Of a stretch of 64,000 bases of DNA, positions 34,039 to 43,457 are shown piece by piece (the stretch's first letter is position 1; each line of letters opens with the position of its first letter). Under the pieces are notes generated by a model. That model worked only from the letters and a program-made list of their open reading frames with translations. It did not search any database and was not told where the DNA came from. The position numbers were made by a program, and so were the translations under genes. The stretch is from Ga0077555 sp963746315 (GTDB lineage: Bacteria > Pseudomonadota > Alphaproteobacteria > Rhizobiales > Hyphomicrobiaceae). The stretch lies in assembly GCA_963746315.1 (NCBI GenBank), contig CAVVAR010000003.1, forward strand, positions 806,001-870,000, given 5' to 3'.

Positions 34039-35058
34039 TTGCTCAACATCCGCATCTCGCGGCTCGCCGCGGTTTCGGCTATTGCCTTGCTCTGTGGCTC
34101 GACAGCGGCACTGGCTCAGACCCACAAGCTCGAGATCTCGCTAGAGACCGGCCCCAACCATATCCGCAACATCGGCATCACCGAGTGGGCCGAGGAGCTG
34201 AGCAAGAAGTCCGGCGGCAAGCTCGAGGTCAAGATTTTCCACGGCGCCGCCAAGTTCAAAGACACGGACGTGCCGAAGGCTCTGAACCAGGGTGCCTTGG
34301 ACATGGGCCTGCCCGGCACGTGGCAGCTCGGCAAGTTCATCCCCGACTTCGATGCGGTCGATCTTCCCATCCTCTACGGTGTTTCCCAGGAGGATGCCTA
34401 TAAGATCTTCGACGGCAAGCCGGGCAAGATCCTCGCCGAAAAGTTCGAGAAGAAGCTCGACGTCAAGGTGATTGGTCGCTGGCTGGATCTCGGTTTCCAG
34501 CACACGCACTCGGTCGGCAAGCCGATCAATATCCACACCGATTTCGTCAACATGAAGCTCCGCATCCCCGGCGGCGCAGCCAATATCGCGCGCTATGCCG
34601 ATCTCGGCGCAAACCCGGTCAAGATCGCTTGGCCTGACGTGCCTCAGGCATTGCAGCGTGGCACCGTTGATGGTTTGGCGACCACGTTCGAGTCGATCCG
34701 CAGTGCGAAGCTCTGGGATAGTGGTCTCAAGCACTCCTATCTGACCAATCAGTCGTTCAGCCAGTATCTGCCTTCGGTCAGCGCCAAGTCATGGGCCAAG
34801 TATCCGAAGGAGATCCAGGATCTGATCACCACGACTTGGGAGGCCAAGATCGACAGCCTCCGCGACCGCGCCCGCAAGCGCCAGGCCGAGGCCCAGGAAG
34901 AGGCCAAGAAGCAGGGCATCACCGTCGTCCAACCGACCAAGGAGGACGCGGCGGAGGCCAAGAAGAAGCTTTTGCTCAAGCAAGACGCGCTGATCAAGGA
35001 GCTCAAGATCGATCCGGAGCTCGTCAAGATGATCACTCAGGTTTTGGCGAAGAGCTGA
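34039..35058 (+). CDS. DctP-family TRAP transporter solute-binding protein
   Basis: A 339-residue periplasmic receptor of the DctP family. It has a signal peptide (about residues 1-27, ending AALA before Q), the DctP arginine region FVNMKLRIPGG, and the later motif PDVPQALQRGTVDGLATTFESI. A GTG lies upstream at 34015, but the consensus Shine-Dalgarno AAGGGAGG is at 34025-34032, between the two, so TTG at 34039 (six bases after it) is the likely start. The Lys/Glu-rich C-terminus is longer than in most DctP proteins. It feeds the separate DctQ and DctM subunits encoded downstream. Confidence 0.9.
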   Translation: MLNIRISRLAAVSAIALLCGSTAALAQTHKLEISLETGPNHIRNIGITEWAEELSKKSGGKLEVKIFHGAAKFKDTDVPKALNQGALDMGLPGTWQLGKFIPDFDAVDLPILYGVSQEDAYKIFDGKPGKILAEKFEKKLDVKVIGRWLDLGFQHTHSVGKPINIHTDFVNMKLRIPGGAANIARYADLGANPVKIAWPDVPQALQRGTVDGLATTFESIRSAKLWDSGLKHSYLTNQSFSQYLPSVSAKSWAKYPKEIQDLITTTWEAKIDSLRDRARKRQAEAQEEAKKQGITVVQPTKEDAAEAKKKLLLKQDALIKELKIDPELVKMITQVLAKS

Positions 35059-35081
35059 CCCCCACCTTCTCCCTGCCCGGA

Positions 35082-35112
35082 TGGGCGCGCCAAGGCCACT
35101 TGCGCGCGCCCA
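35082..35112 (+). other. Intercistronic stem-loop after dctP
   Basis: A 9-bp perfect inverted repeat, TGGGCGCGC (35082-35090) with GCGCGCCCA (35104-35112), lies 23 bases after the DctP stop and before the DctQ gene. It mirrors the stem-loop found after the TAXI receptor gene, so both receptor genes are followed by one. Confidence 0.6.
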
Positions 35113-35210
35113 GCATCCTCTCCGCTCGAGTTGAATAGTCGGACGCGCCGTCGGGTCGATCTCGTCGGCGCCGTTCGAGCGTCATCCGCAAGTCGAGATA
35201 GGCATCGACA

Positions 35211-35717
35211 ATGCTAGCCCGGATCGAAAACTGGTTGATGGCGCTGCTCGCGGTGCTCGGGCTGACGCTGGTCACCGTCGAGGTGTTCCTGCGCTACTTC
35301 TTCCCGCGCTACCTCACCGACTGGGGGATGGAATTCACCATCTACTTCAGCGTCTGGTCGATCTTCATCGCAGGCGCTCCCCTCGTGCGGGAGGCACGCC
35401 ATGTACGCGCGGACATCCTGCTGCACATGCTGCCGGCCGGCGCTCAGCGCGTCCTCGAGATCATCGCTCTGCTGATCGGTCTTTCTTTCGTCGTCGCCTT
35501 GAGCTGGTACGGCTGGCAGATGGTGATCAACTCATATGGTCTGGGCGAGAAGAGCGAGAGCTCGGCCCGCTTCCCGCTCTACTGGTATTATATGTCGATG
35601 CCGTTCGGCGCGACGTTGATGATCCCGCCGTTCCTGTACCGTCTCTACCTCTACATTTTCCGTTTTGACCCCAACACGATGCTGGTCACGGAAGATCACC
35701 TCGCGCGCGACAAGTAG
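35211..35717 (+). CDS. TRAP transporter small permease (DctQ)
   Basis: A 168-residue four-helix membrane protein. The signature of DctQ is present: FLRYFF after helix 1, the second helix IYFSVWSIFIAGAPLVREARHVRADIL, which is the best conserved part of the family, and FPLYWYYMSMPFGATLM before the last helix. It lies between the DctP receptor gene and the DctM gene, 22 bases from the latter, and completes the second TRAP system. Confidence 0.92.
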   Translation: MLARIENWLMALLAVLGLTLVTVEVFLRYFFPRYLTDWGMEFTIYFSVWSIFIAGAPLVREARHVRADILLHMLPAGAQRVLEIIALLIGLSFVVALSWYGWQMVINSYGLGEKSESSARFPLYWYYMSMPFGATLMIPPFLYRLYLYIFRFDPNTMLVTEDHLARDK

Positions 35718-35739
35718 GCCGAGAGCTCTGGAAACCAGC

Positions 35740-37026
35740 ATGACCCCTTTTGTCGCCATCGGCCTTCTGTTCCTGTTTCTCCTGATTGGGTTGCCAATCT
35801 ACCTGTCGCTGGGTTTCCTTGCGCTGCTGCTGTTCTGGCACGAGGGCACGCCCCTCATCTCGTTGCCGCAGCTTCTCGTCGATCACTTGAACTCGGAGAC
35901 GCTGCTCGCGATCCCCTTGTTCGTGATCGCCGCCACGTTCATGCAGAAGGGCGGTGTTGCCGGCGCACTCATCGATTGCGCTCAAGCCTGGGTCGGCCGC
36001 GCGCGGGGTGGCCTAGCCTTGGTTTCCGTTGTCGCCTGTACGATCTTTGCCGCAATCTGCGGCTCGTCTGTCGCAACCGCTGTCGCCATCGGCTCCGTGC
36101 TGATACCGGCTATGGTCGCGAGAAAATACGAGCCTCACTTTGCGCTCGGGACGATCGGCGCTGCCGGAACCCTTGGCATTCTCATCCCGCCGAGCCTCGC
36201 CATGATCGTCTATGCGGTCATCGCTGAGGAGAGTGTGCCCCGCCTCTTTCTTGCCGGCGTTATCCCTGGGCTGATGCAGGCGGCACTTTTCATCGCCTGG
36301 ATCATGTTCTACGCGCGCTGGAGAAACTATCCCGTCGAGCCCGCGCTCTCCCGCGACCAGTTCGTCTCGACCAATGTCCGCGCTATCCCAGCGCTGCTGA
36401 TCCCCGTGATCATCCTCGGCGGCATTTATAGCGGCGTCGTCACGGTCACCGAGGCAGCCGGCGTAGCGGCACTTGTCGCGATCATAGAGGCCTTGTTCAT
36501 CTACCGAGGCGTCAAGGCATCGGAGATCGTGACAACCCTCGCGGAGTCGATCAAGCTCACCGCCTCGATCGTCTTCATCATCGTCGGTGCGCTTGCTTTC
36601 GGTCACTGGATCACCAGTGCCGGCGTCGCCGAGATGCTGGTCACCTACGTCAAAAGCTTGAACCTCGCCGCCTGGCAGTTCCTGCTCTTCATCAACGCTC
36701 TGATGCTTGTCCTCGGCATGTTCCTCGAGGTCTTCGCCATTATCCTGATCGTGCTGCCGCTTATCCTGCCGATCCTGAAGGCGCTCGACATCAGCCTCGT
36801 GCACTTCGCCATCGTCCTGACGGTGAACATGGAGATCGCGCTGATCTCGCCGCCGATCGGGCTCAACCTCTTCGTCCTGTCCTCGGTCGCCAAGCAGCCG
36901 ATCGGCGTCGCCATCCGCGGTATTGTTCCTTATCTGCTGCTCATGCTCATGCTGCTTGGCATCATCACCTACGTTCCGGAGGTATCCCTCTGGTTGCCGG
37001 ATCTCGTCTACGGCCAGTCGAAGTAG
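35740..37026 (+). CDS. TRAP transporter large permease (DctM)
   Basis: A 428-residue, roughly 12-helix transporter subunit. Family motifs are FVIAATFMQKGG, CGSSVATAVAIGSVLIPAM, the substrate-path motif GTIGAAGTLGILIPPSLAMIVY and NMEIALISPPIGLNLFVL. The start at 35740 gives the usual MTPFVAIGLLFLFLLIGLPI; an in-frame earlier start would overlap dctQ. It is the last gene of the second TRAP operon; a strong stem-loop follows. Confidence 0.94.
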   Translation: MTPFVAIGLLFLFLLIGLPIYLSLGFLALLLFWHEGTPLISLPQLLVDHLNSETLLAIPLFVIAATFMQKGGVAGALIDCAQAWVGRARGGLALVSVVACTIFAAICGSSVATAVAIGSVLIPAMVARKYEPHFALGTIGAAGTLGILIPPSLAMIVYAVIAEESVPRLFLAGVIPGLMQAALFIAWIMFYARWRNYPVEPALSRDQFVSTNVRAIPALLIPVIILGGIYSGVVTVTEAAGVAALVAIIEALFIYRGVKASEIVTTLAESIKLTASIVFIIVGALAFGHWITSAGVAEMLVTYVKSLNLAAWQFLLFINALMLVLGMFLEVFAIILIVLPLILPILKALDISLVHFAIVLTVNMEIALISPPIGLNLFVLSSVAKQPIGVAIRGIVPYLLLMLMLLGIITYVPEVSLWLPDLVYGQSK

Positions 37027-37046
37027 CGGGCCGCGCCTCATTATTT

Positions 37047-37076
37047 TCATCGCCGGCATTGCGCGGCCGGCGATGA
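37047..37076 (+). terminator. Stem-loop after dctM
   Basis: An 11-bp perfect inverted repeat (TCATCGCCGGC with GCCGGCGATGA) with an eight-base loop, 20 bases past the dctM stop. It lacks a T-run on the plus side. The following 170 bases are AT-rich, contain no recognised gene and probably hold the promoter of the DUF4169 gene. Confidence 0.55.
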
Positions 37077-37244
37077 GGTCTGCCTCGACCCCCACAATTC
37101 AAAGACGATCGCTTACGGGTCGAGATACTCCGTCGATGAGACAGAGGTCGGATTTTGGAGTGTATACGGATTTTTCTTGCAACTGCGAGCGTCTATCTGT
37201 AACGCTTCTGTCTTGTTATCTAAGCGAAGAAAAAATGGATCGTA

Positions 37245-37451
37245 ATGAGCGCTGACGTCGTCAACCTTCGCCAAGCCCGCAAAAAGAAGGCCCGTGGTGA
37301 AAAGGAGGCGAAGGCAGCCGAGAATAGATCGTTTTTCGGTCGCACACTGGCAGAGCGACGCCATGCGGCGGCCACCAAGCAACTGCAAGACAATGAACTG
37401 GATGGAGCACGTCGTTCGGGAATCTCAGAAGCCCCCCAGACTGACGATTGA
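37245..37451 (+). CDS. DUF4169 family protein
   Basis: A 68-residue, highly basic N-terminus (VVNLRQARKKKARGEKEAKAAENR) followed by FFGRTLAERR marks the DUF4169 family of small alphaproteobacterial proteins of unknown function. In many relatives it sits next to a ribbon-helix-helix gene and fumarase; here the RHH partner follows after 44 bases, while fumarase is absent. It is soluble and has no signal peptide. Confidence 0.85.
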   Translation: MSADVVNLRQARKKKARGEKEAKAAENRSFFGRTLAERRHAAATKQLQDNELDGARRSGISEAPQTDD

Positions 37452-37495
37452 CGTCAAGATGCGACAACACCCACAACGGATTGCATAGTCCCGCC

Positions 37496-37720
37496 ATGCC
37501 ACGTCCTGTCAAACGATCGTTCACGATCGGGGGGCATCGCACGTCCATCTCGCTCGAGGCGCCATTTTGGGAGGCGCTCCGCGAGATTGCGAAGCTCGAA
37601 AAGAAATCTCTGGCGCAGCTTGTGCAGAGCGTCGACGTCGGTCGAGACGACGGCGGATTGTCGAGTGCCGTGCGAATTTGGATTCTGAACTATTTTCGGA
37701 AGGGCCCACCTCAATCCTGA
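37496..37720 (+). CDS. Ribbon-helix-helix domain protein
   Basis: A 74-residue protein with the RHH_4-type layout: a basic beta strand (KRSFTIGGHRTSISLEAPFW) followed by two helices (ALREIAKLEKKSLAQLVQSVD and LSSAVRIWILNYFR). Such proteins bind DNA as dimers. The start at 37496 (MPRPVKRSFTIGG) is chosen over an upstream in-frame ATG because only from here does the domain begin. It pairs with the upstream DUF4169 gene. Confidence 0.85.
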   Translation: MPRPVKRSFTIGGHRTSISLEAPFWEALREIAKLEKKSLAQLVQSVDVGRDDGGLSSAVRIWILNYFRKGPPQS

Positions 37721-37949
37721 TGCGGGCTTTCGAGGATTGCGCCCGCGGCCCAACCTTAAGTGGCGCGACTTTTTGCGGACGCTGCTCGGTGGGCACTTCA
37801 ATCCCCTAATAATCCCACTGAGAAGAAGGCAAACCAGCCACCGAGCTGGCTCCTGCGCAGATTGCTGGTTTGGCTCCGCCACGCCCTCCGTGTAGAAGCG
37901 AGCCCGGTAACGCGGCCGGTGGCTCGCGAGCACAGGAGCGGTTCGCCCG
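37721..37949 (+). promoter_or_regulatory. Intergenic region upstream of the ABC exporter genes
   Basis: About 230 bases without a convincing gene. A distant inverted repeat, AAACCAGC (37831-37838) with GCTGGTTT (37864-37871), could form a long hairpin. AGGAG at 37933-37937 precedes the ABC ATPase start. A promoter is likely, but no clear -35/-10 pair was found. Confidence 0.35.
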
Positions 37950-38872
<923 letters not shown>

Positions 38873-38876
<4 letters not shown>

Positions 38877-39634
38877 ACCTTTATGCGATCCGCGCCATCT
38901 TCGGCTTCGAGATGGCCCGCACCCGGCGCACTCTGCTCCAGAGCATCGTCTCGCCCGTGATCGCCACCTCGCTCTATTTCGTGGTCTTCGGCGCCGCCAT
39001 AGGGAGCCGCATTCCCGAGATCGACGGCGTCTCCTACGGTGCTTTTATAGTGCCCGGCCTGGTCATGCTGACGCTTCTGCAGCAAAGCGTGCAGAACGCA
39101 TCGTTCGGCATCTACTTTCCACGCTTCATCGGCACCATCTACGAGCTCCTTTCAGCGCCCATATCCGCCTTCGAGATCGTCATCGGCTATGTCGGCGCCG
39201 CTGCCGTGAAATCCATCATGTTGGCGCTGTTGATCATGGCGACGGCGGCACTGTTCGTGCCGATGCGCATCGAGCATCCGCTGGCGATGGTGGCCTTCCT
39301 CGTGCTGACCGCCGCAACCTTCAGCCTGTTGGGCTTCATCATCGGCATCTGGGCAGATAACTTCGAGAAGCTGCAACTCGTGCCGCTGCTGGTCATCACG
39401 CCGCTCACGTTCCTAGGCGGCACGTTCTACTCGATCGACGTTCTGCCGCCGTTCTGGCGGCTCGTCAGCCTCGCTAATCCTGTCGTATATCTGGTCAACG
39501 GCTTCCGCTGGAGCTTCTACGGCAAGGCCGACGTCGACGTGGTTCTGTGCCTCGTCCTCACCCTGGTTTTCCTGGGGGTCTGCCTCGCCGTCGTCTGGTG
39601 GATATTCCGGACGGGCTATCGATTGAAGAGTTAG
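38873..39634 (+). CDS. ABC-2 type transporter permease
   Basis: A 253-residue membrane protein with six hydrophobic helices, of the ABC-2 family. Typical features are the N-terminal amphipathic helix with FGFEMARTRRTLLQS, the segment YGAFIVPGLVMLTLLQQSVQNASFG, the APISAFEIVIGY loop, and the conserved PLTFLGGTFYSIDVLPPFWR before helix 6. It is coupled to the ATPase by an ATGA overlap, so the two form one exporter. Confidence 0.93.
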
Positions 39635-39729
39635 CGACGCCGGTCGTCAGGACTGGTCGAGGATCGTGAATTGTGCTCGCATGGCGCGCCGGTGAACCCG
39701 GCTAGGTTGAGGCACCGACAGGGACGGAC

Positions 39730-41352
39730 ATGGCGAAGGGTGTGGTTTTCGATGAGGAGTACGATGTGGTCGTGGCCGGTGCGGGCTCGGCCGGTTGCGT
39801 CGTCGCGACACGGCTGACGGAGGACCCGTCGGTGACTCTATGTCTGCTGGAAGCAGGCGGCCGGGATCGCAATCCTTGGATTCACATTCCCCTCGGCTTC
39901 GGCAAGATCGTTCCGAAAGCGCGCTACAACTGGGGCTACGCCACCGAGCCCGAGCCGGCTCTAAACGGCCGCTCCGTGGTCTGGCCGCGCGGCAAGGTTC
40001 TGGGTGGTTCCGGCTCGATCAATGGCCTCGTCTTCCTCCGCGGCGCCCCATCCGACTTCGACGAATGGGAGCGCCTCGGCGCTCAGGGCTGGAGCTACAA
40101 GGACGTTCTCCCCTACTTCAAGAAGAGCGAGCACAACGAGCCGGGCGCCGACCAATGGCGCGGCCAGGGCGGTCCGATGCACATCTCGAACATCAAGAGC
40201 CCGTCGACGCCGGCTCGCGCCTTCGTGGAGACCGCCACCCGGCTGCAGATCCCGAAGAATGACGACTTCAATGGCGAGAAGATCGACGGCGTCGGCATCG
40301 TGCAGCTCAATGTCCGCAAGGGGCGTCGCGTCTCGACGGCGGTCGGCTATCTGAAGCCGAACCTCAACCGCCGCAATCTCACGCTAAAGACCAATGCCCA
40401 GGCGCTGCGCATCATCTTCGAAGGCAAGCGCGCCATTGGCGTCGAGATCGAGGAGAACGGCAAGAAGCGCTACATCCGCGCGCGCCGGGAGGTGATCCTG
40501 TCCGGCGGCTCGATCAACTCCCCCGTTTTGCTGCTGGCATCCGGCGTCGGCCCGGCGAACGAGCTGAAGACCATGAGCGTCGACGTCGTTCACGATCTGC
40601 CGGGCGTCGGCAAGAACCTGCAGGATCACCTGCTCATACGCATGGTCTTCAAGACCCAAACGCCCGGTACCTTGAACGAGGTCTCTCGCAGTCCGCTGCA
40701 GTCTGTGAAGATGGCCATCGACTACGCGCTCAAGCAGTCGGGCCCGCTCGCCGTCGGCGCCACCGAGGCGACCATGTTCGTCAAGTCGCGCCCGACGGAG
40801 CCGGTGCCGGACCTGCAGTTCCAGTGCGCCAACTTCTCGACCGAAGGCGCATTCAAGGCGGGCCTGCACAAGTTCCCAGGCTTCATGTTCAACTTCTGCG
40901 TTTGCCGTCCCCACTCGCGCGGCGAGATCAAGTTGCGCGATCAGGAGGGCCGCTTCCCGCCGCGCATCTACGCCAATTACATGACCCACGACGAGGACTG
41001 GCGGATGATGATGGCCGGCTGGCGTATCGCCAAGCAGATCGTCGCCACCGAGCCCTTCAGGTCGCTCATCGACGAGCAGTATCTGCCCGGCCCCGAGGTC
41101 GTGTCGGACGAGGACTTCAAGGAGTACGTCCGCAACAACGCGTCGACGGTCTACCACCCGTCCGGCACCTGTCGCATGGGCGTCGACGAGAAGGCCGTCA
41201 CGACGCCGGATCTGAAGGTCCGCGGGATCGAGGGCCTGCGCGTGGTCGATGCATCCGTCATGCCCATGGTGCCGTCGTCCAACATCCATCCCGCCACCAT
41301 CATGATCGCCGAGAAGGCCGCCGACATCATCAAGCAGGACTGGAAGAAATAG
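39730..41352 (+). CDS. GMC-family FAD-dependent oxidoreductase (choline/alcohol dehydrogenase-like)
   Basis: A 540-residue GMC oxidoreductase. The ADP-binding motif VVVAGAGSAGCVVATRL begins at about residue 14, PROSITE-like signature 1 follows (WPRGKVLGGSGSINGLVFLRG), and the second signature (SGGSINSPVLLLASGVGP) is present. The catalytic histidine region is YHPSGTCRMG and the C-terminal SNIHPATIMIAEK. It resembles choline, aryl-alcohol and polyethylene-glycol dehydrogenases; the substrate cannot be told. It starts a plus-strand trio with a dioxygenase and a flavin-dependent oxidoreductase. Confidence 0.93.
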   Translation: MAKGVVFDEEYDVVVAGAGSAGCVVATRLTEDPSVTLCLLEAGGRDRNPWIHIPLGFGKIVPKARYNWGYATEPEPALNGRSVVWPRGKVLGGSGSINGLVFLRGAPSDFDEWERLGAQGWSYKDVLPYFKKSEHNEPGADQWRGQGGPMHISNIKSPSTPARAFVETATRLQIPKNDDFNGEKIDGVGIVQLNVRKGRRVSTAVGYLKPNLNRRNLTLKTNAQALRIIFEGKRAIGVEIEENGKKRYIRARREVILSGGSINSPVLLLASGVGPANELKTMSVDVVHDLPGVGKNLQDHLLIRMVFKTQTPGTLNEVSRSPLQSVKMAIDYALKQSGPLAVGATEATMFVKSRPTEPVPDLQFQCANFSTEGAFKAGLHKFPGFMFNFCVCRPHSRGEIKLRDQEGRFPPRIYANYMTHDEDWRMMMAGWRIAKQIVATEPFRSLIDEQYLPGPEVVSDEDFKEYVRNNASTVYHPSGTCRMGVDEKAVTTPDLKVRGIEGLRVVDASVMPMVPSSNIHPATIMIAEKAADIIKQDWKK

Positions 41353-41403
41353 GGCCGAGCTCGGCTCGGCTCATCAAAAACGAGCGACGAGGAGACAGCG
41401 CCC

Positions 41404-42414
41404 ATGAATGCATCAGTGAACGCGCCAATGAACGCGACGGCGACGATCGATCGCCCTCGCATGCTCGACGGCATCGTGCCCCGCCCGCGCGCATGGCATG
41501 GCCCCGACGTGGCGGATGCCGAATTCGTCGTGAAGTTGACGCCCGAGTGCCTGGCTGAGCTCGATCAGGTGGTGGCCGAGCAGCGCAAGGCGCCGGTGCC
41601 GACGCTGATCCTGGTCCCTGAGCATTTCCAGTTGGACGCCTGCCGTCGCATGATGCAAGGCGTCAAGCGCCAGCTCGACGATGGCTTGGGCTTCGTCATT
41701 CTCGACCGCCTGCCGGTGGACCGCTGGAAGCAGCAGGAGCTGATCGACGTCTATTGGCTGCTCGGCAGCCTGATCGAGCCCCCCGTCGCGCAGGAATGGT
41801 CGGGCAAGATGATCTATGACGTCCGCTACGACGGCCAGGACTACACGATGGACACCCGCGAGGCCCTGACGCCCCAGGGCCTTGATATGCACAACGACAG
41901 CTCGATGGGCGAGGCGCCCGCCAACTACCTGTCGCTGCTCTGCCTGCAGACGGCGCGCGAGGGCGGCAAGAGTTCGCTCGCCAGCGCCTACGCAGCCCAC
42001 AATCACGTGCGTGAAAAGCATCCGGAGTTGCTCGAGCGCCTCTACCAGCCGTTCTATCGCGACAAGCGCGACTATCAGGCGGCCGACGCCAATAACTGGC
42101 TGCCGATCTTCGCCATCGAGAACGGTGGCCTGCGCATTCGCATGAACGCCAAGATTATCAAGCGCGGCTACGAGAAAACCGGGCAGGTGCTAGATAATGC
42201 GGGCCGCGCCGCCGTGGACGTGATCAACGGCTTCCTGACCGATCCCGCCCGCCGTCACGACTTCTGGATGGAGCGCGGCCAGATCCAGATCCTGAACAAC
42301 CGCACGATCGTCCACGGTCGCACGCCCTACGTCGATTTCGATGAGCCCGAGAAGCGGCGCCACCTCGTTCGCCTGTGGCTGCGCGCGGGCGACCGGCGGC
42401 AGTTCAGGGGATAA
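41404..42414 (+). CDS. TauD/TfdA-family non-haem iron dioxygenase
   Basis: A 336-residue Fe(II)/2-oxoglutarate-type dioxygenase of the TauD fold. The iron ligands are the MHND motif (first His and Asp, about residue 162) and the distal His in NNRTIVHGRTPYVD; the arginine in RRHLVRLWLR would bind 2-oxoglutarate. Relatives act on taurine, gamma-butyrobetaine, alkyl sulfates or herbicide ethers. It sits 51 bases after the GMC oxidoreductase gene, suggesting successive oxidation steps on one substrate. Confidence 0.88.
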   Translation: MNASVNAPMNATATIDRPRMLDGIVPRPRAWHGPDVADAEFVVKLTPECLAELDQVVAEQRKAPVPTLILVPEHFQLDACRRMMQGVKRQLDDGLGFVILDRLPVDRWKQQELIDVYWLLGSLIEPPVAQEWSGKMIYDVRYDGQDYTMDTREALTPQGLDMHNDSSMGEAPANYLSLLCLQTAREGGKSSLASAYAAHNHVREKHPELLERLYQPFYRDKRDYQAADANNWLPIFAIENGGLRIRMNAKIIKRGYEKTGQVLDNAGRAAVDVINGFLTDPARRHDFWMERGQIQILNNRTIVHGRTPYVDFDEPEKRRHLVRLWLRAGDRRQFRG

Positions 42415-42474
42415 GTCCACGCTGCCGGCGTCTTGGTCGGAAGCGGTCAACGATCAATCCAGGAGAACCGACGA

Positions 42475-43359
42475 ATGAACCTCGGCAAGCTCGGCGTATG
42501 GGCCTCGCTCGACGCGCTGTCCGCCAACGACGCCGCCGCCTTCGCCCGCCGCATCGAGGCGCGCGGGTTCGAGACGCTGTGGATGCCGGAAAGCCGCGGC
42601 CGCAACGTGCTCGTCAACGCCGCCTGGATGCTCGCCAACACCACGCGGCTCAACATCGCGACCGGCATCGCCAACATGTACGGCCGCGACGCGGTCTCGG
42701 CCAACGCCGCGCTGCAAGGCTTGAATGAGCAGTCCGGCGGGCGCTTTCTCCTGGGGCTCGGCGTTTCACACAAGCCGATGGTGACGGGGCTTCGCGGCCA
42801 CGAGTACGAGAAGCCCGTGCTGGCGATGCGCGCCTACCTGAAGGGCATGCAGGAGGCGGCCTATGCCGCTCCCGCGCCGAAAGAGAAGCCGAACGTGGTC
42901 ATCGCCGCCCTCGGTCCTCTCATGCTGAAGCTCGCGGCCGAGATGGCGGACGGCGCGCACCCCTATTGCGTCACGCCGGAGCACACCGCCGAGGCGAGAA
43001 AGATTCTCGGCCCGAATAAGATCCTCGCTCCCGAGCAGATGGTCATGCTGGAGACCGACCCCGTCCGCGCGCGCGCTGGTGCCCGCGTCGCACTCGCGCC
43101 CTATATCGCCATGGAGAACTACTGCGCCAACTGGCGCCGTCTCGGCTTCAACCAGTCGGACATGGCCGACGGTGGCTCGGATCGCCTGATCGATGCCAAC
43201 ATCGTCTGGGGCGACGAGGCAGCCATCCGTCAGCGCATCCAGGCCCACTGGGACGCCGGCGCCGACCACGTCTGCATCCAGTCGATTCACCCCACCGGCG
43301 AGCGCACTCAACTCGACGAGCGCATTTTCGACGTGCTGGCGCCGATGCGGGGGAGGTGA
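42475..43359 (+). CDS. LLM-class (luciferase-like) flavin/F420-type oxidoreductase
   Basis: A 294-residue bacterial-luciferase-fold protein of the TIGR03620-like group. It begins LGKLGVWASLDALSANDAAAFARRIE and contains GFETLWMPESRGRN, RLNIATGIANMYGRD and GRFLLGLGVSHKPMV, the usual flavin-site strands. AGGAGA precedes the ATG at 42475. It is the third gene of the GMC-dioxygenase run, 60 bases after the dioxygenase, and its product probably acts in the same unknown catabolic route. Cofactor FMN versus F420 cannot be settled from sequence. Confidence 0.88.
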   Translation: MNLGKLGVWASLDALSANDAAAFARRIEARGFETLWMPESRGRNVLVNAAWMLANTTRLNIATGIANMYGRDAVSANAALQGLNEQSGGRFLLGLGVSHKPMVTGLRGHEYEKPVLAMRAYLKGMQEAAYAAPAPKEKPNVVIAALGPLMLKLAAEMADGAHPYCVTPEHTAEARKILGPNKILAPEQMVMLETDPVRARAGARVALAPYIAMENYCANWRRLGFNQSDMADGGSDRLIDANIVWGDEAAIRQRIQAHWDAGADHVCIQSIHPTGERTQLDERIFDVLAPMRGR

Positions 43360-43457
43360 GGTGGCGCGAAGTCGATACTTGTACGGGGATTGCCCCGCGC
43401 CAATTCGTTCTGCGCGACATACCTCGGGTTCAGCGTAGCCCGTGGTTTCGTGGCACA

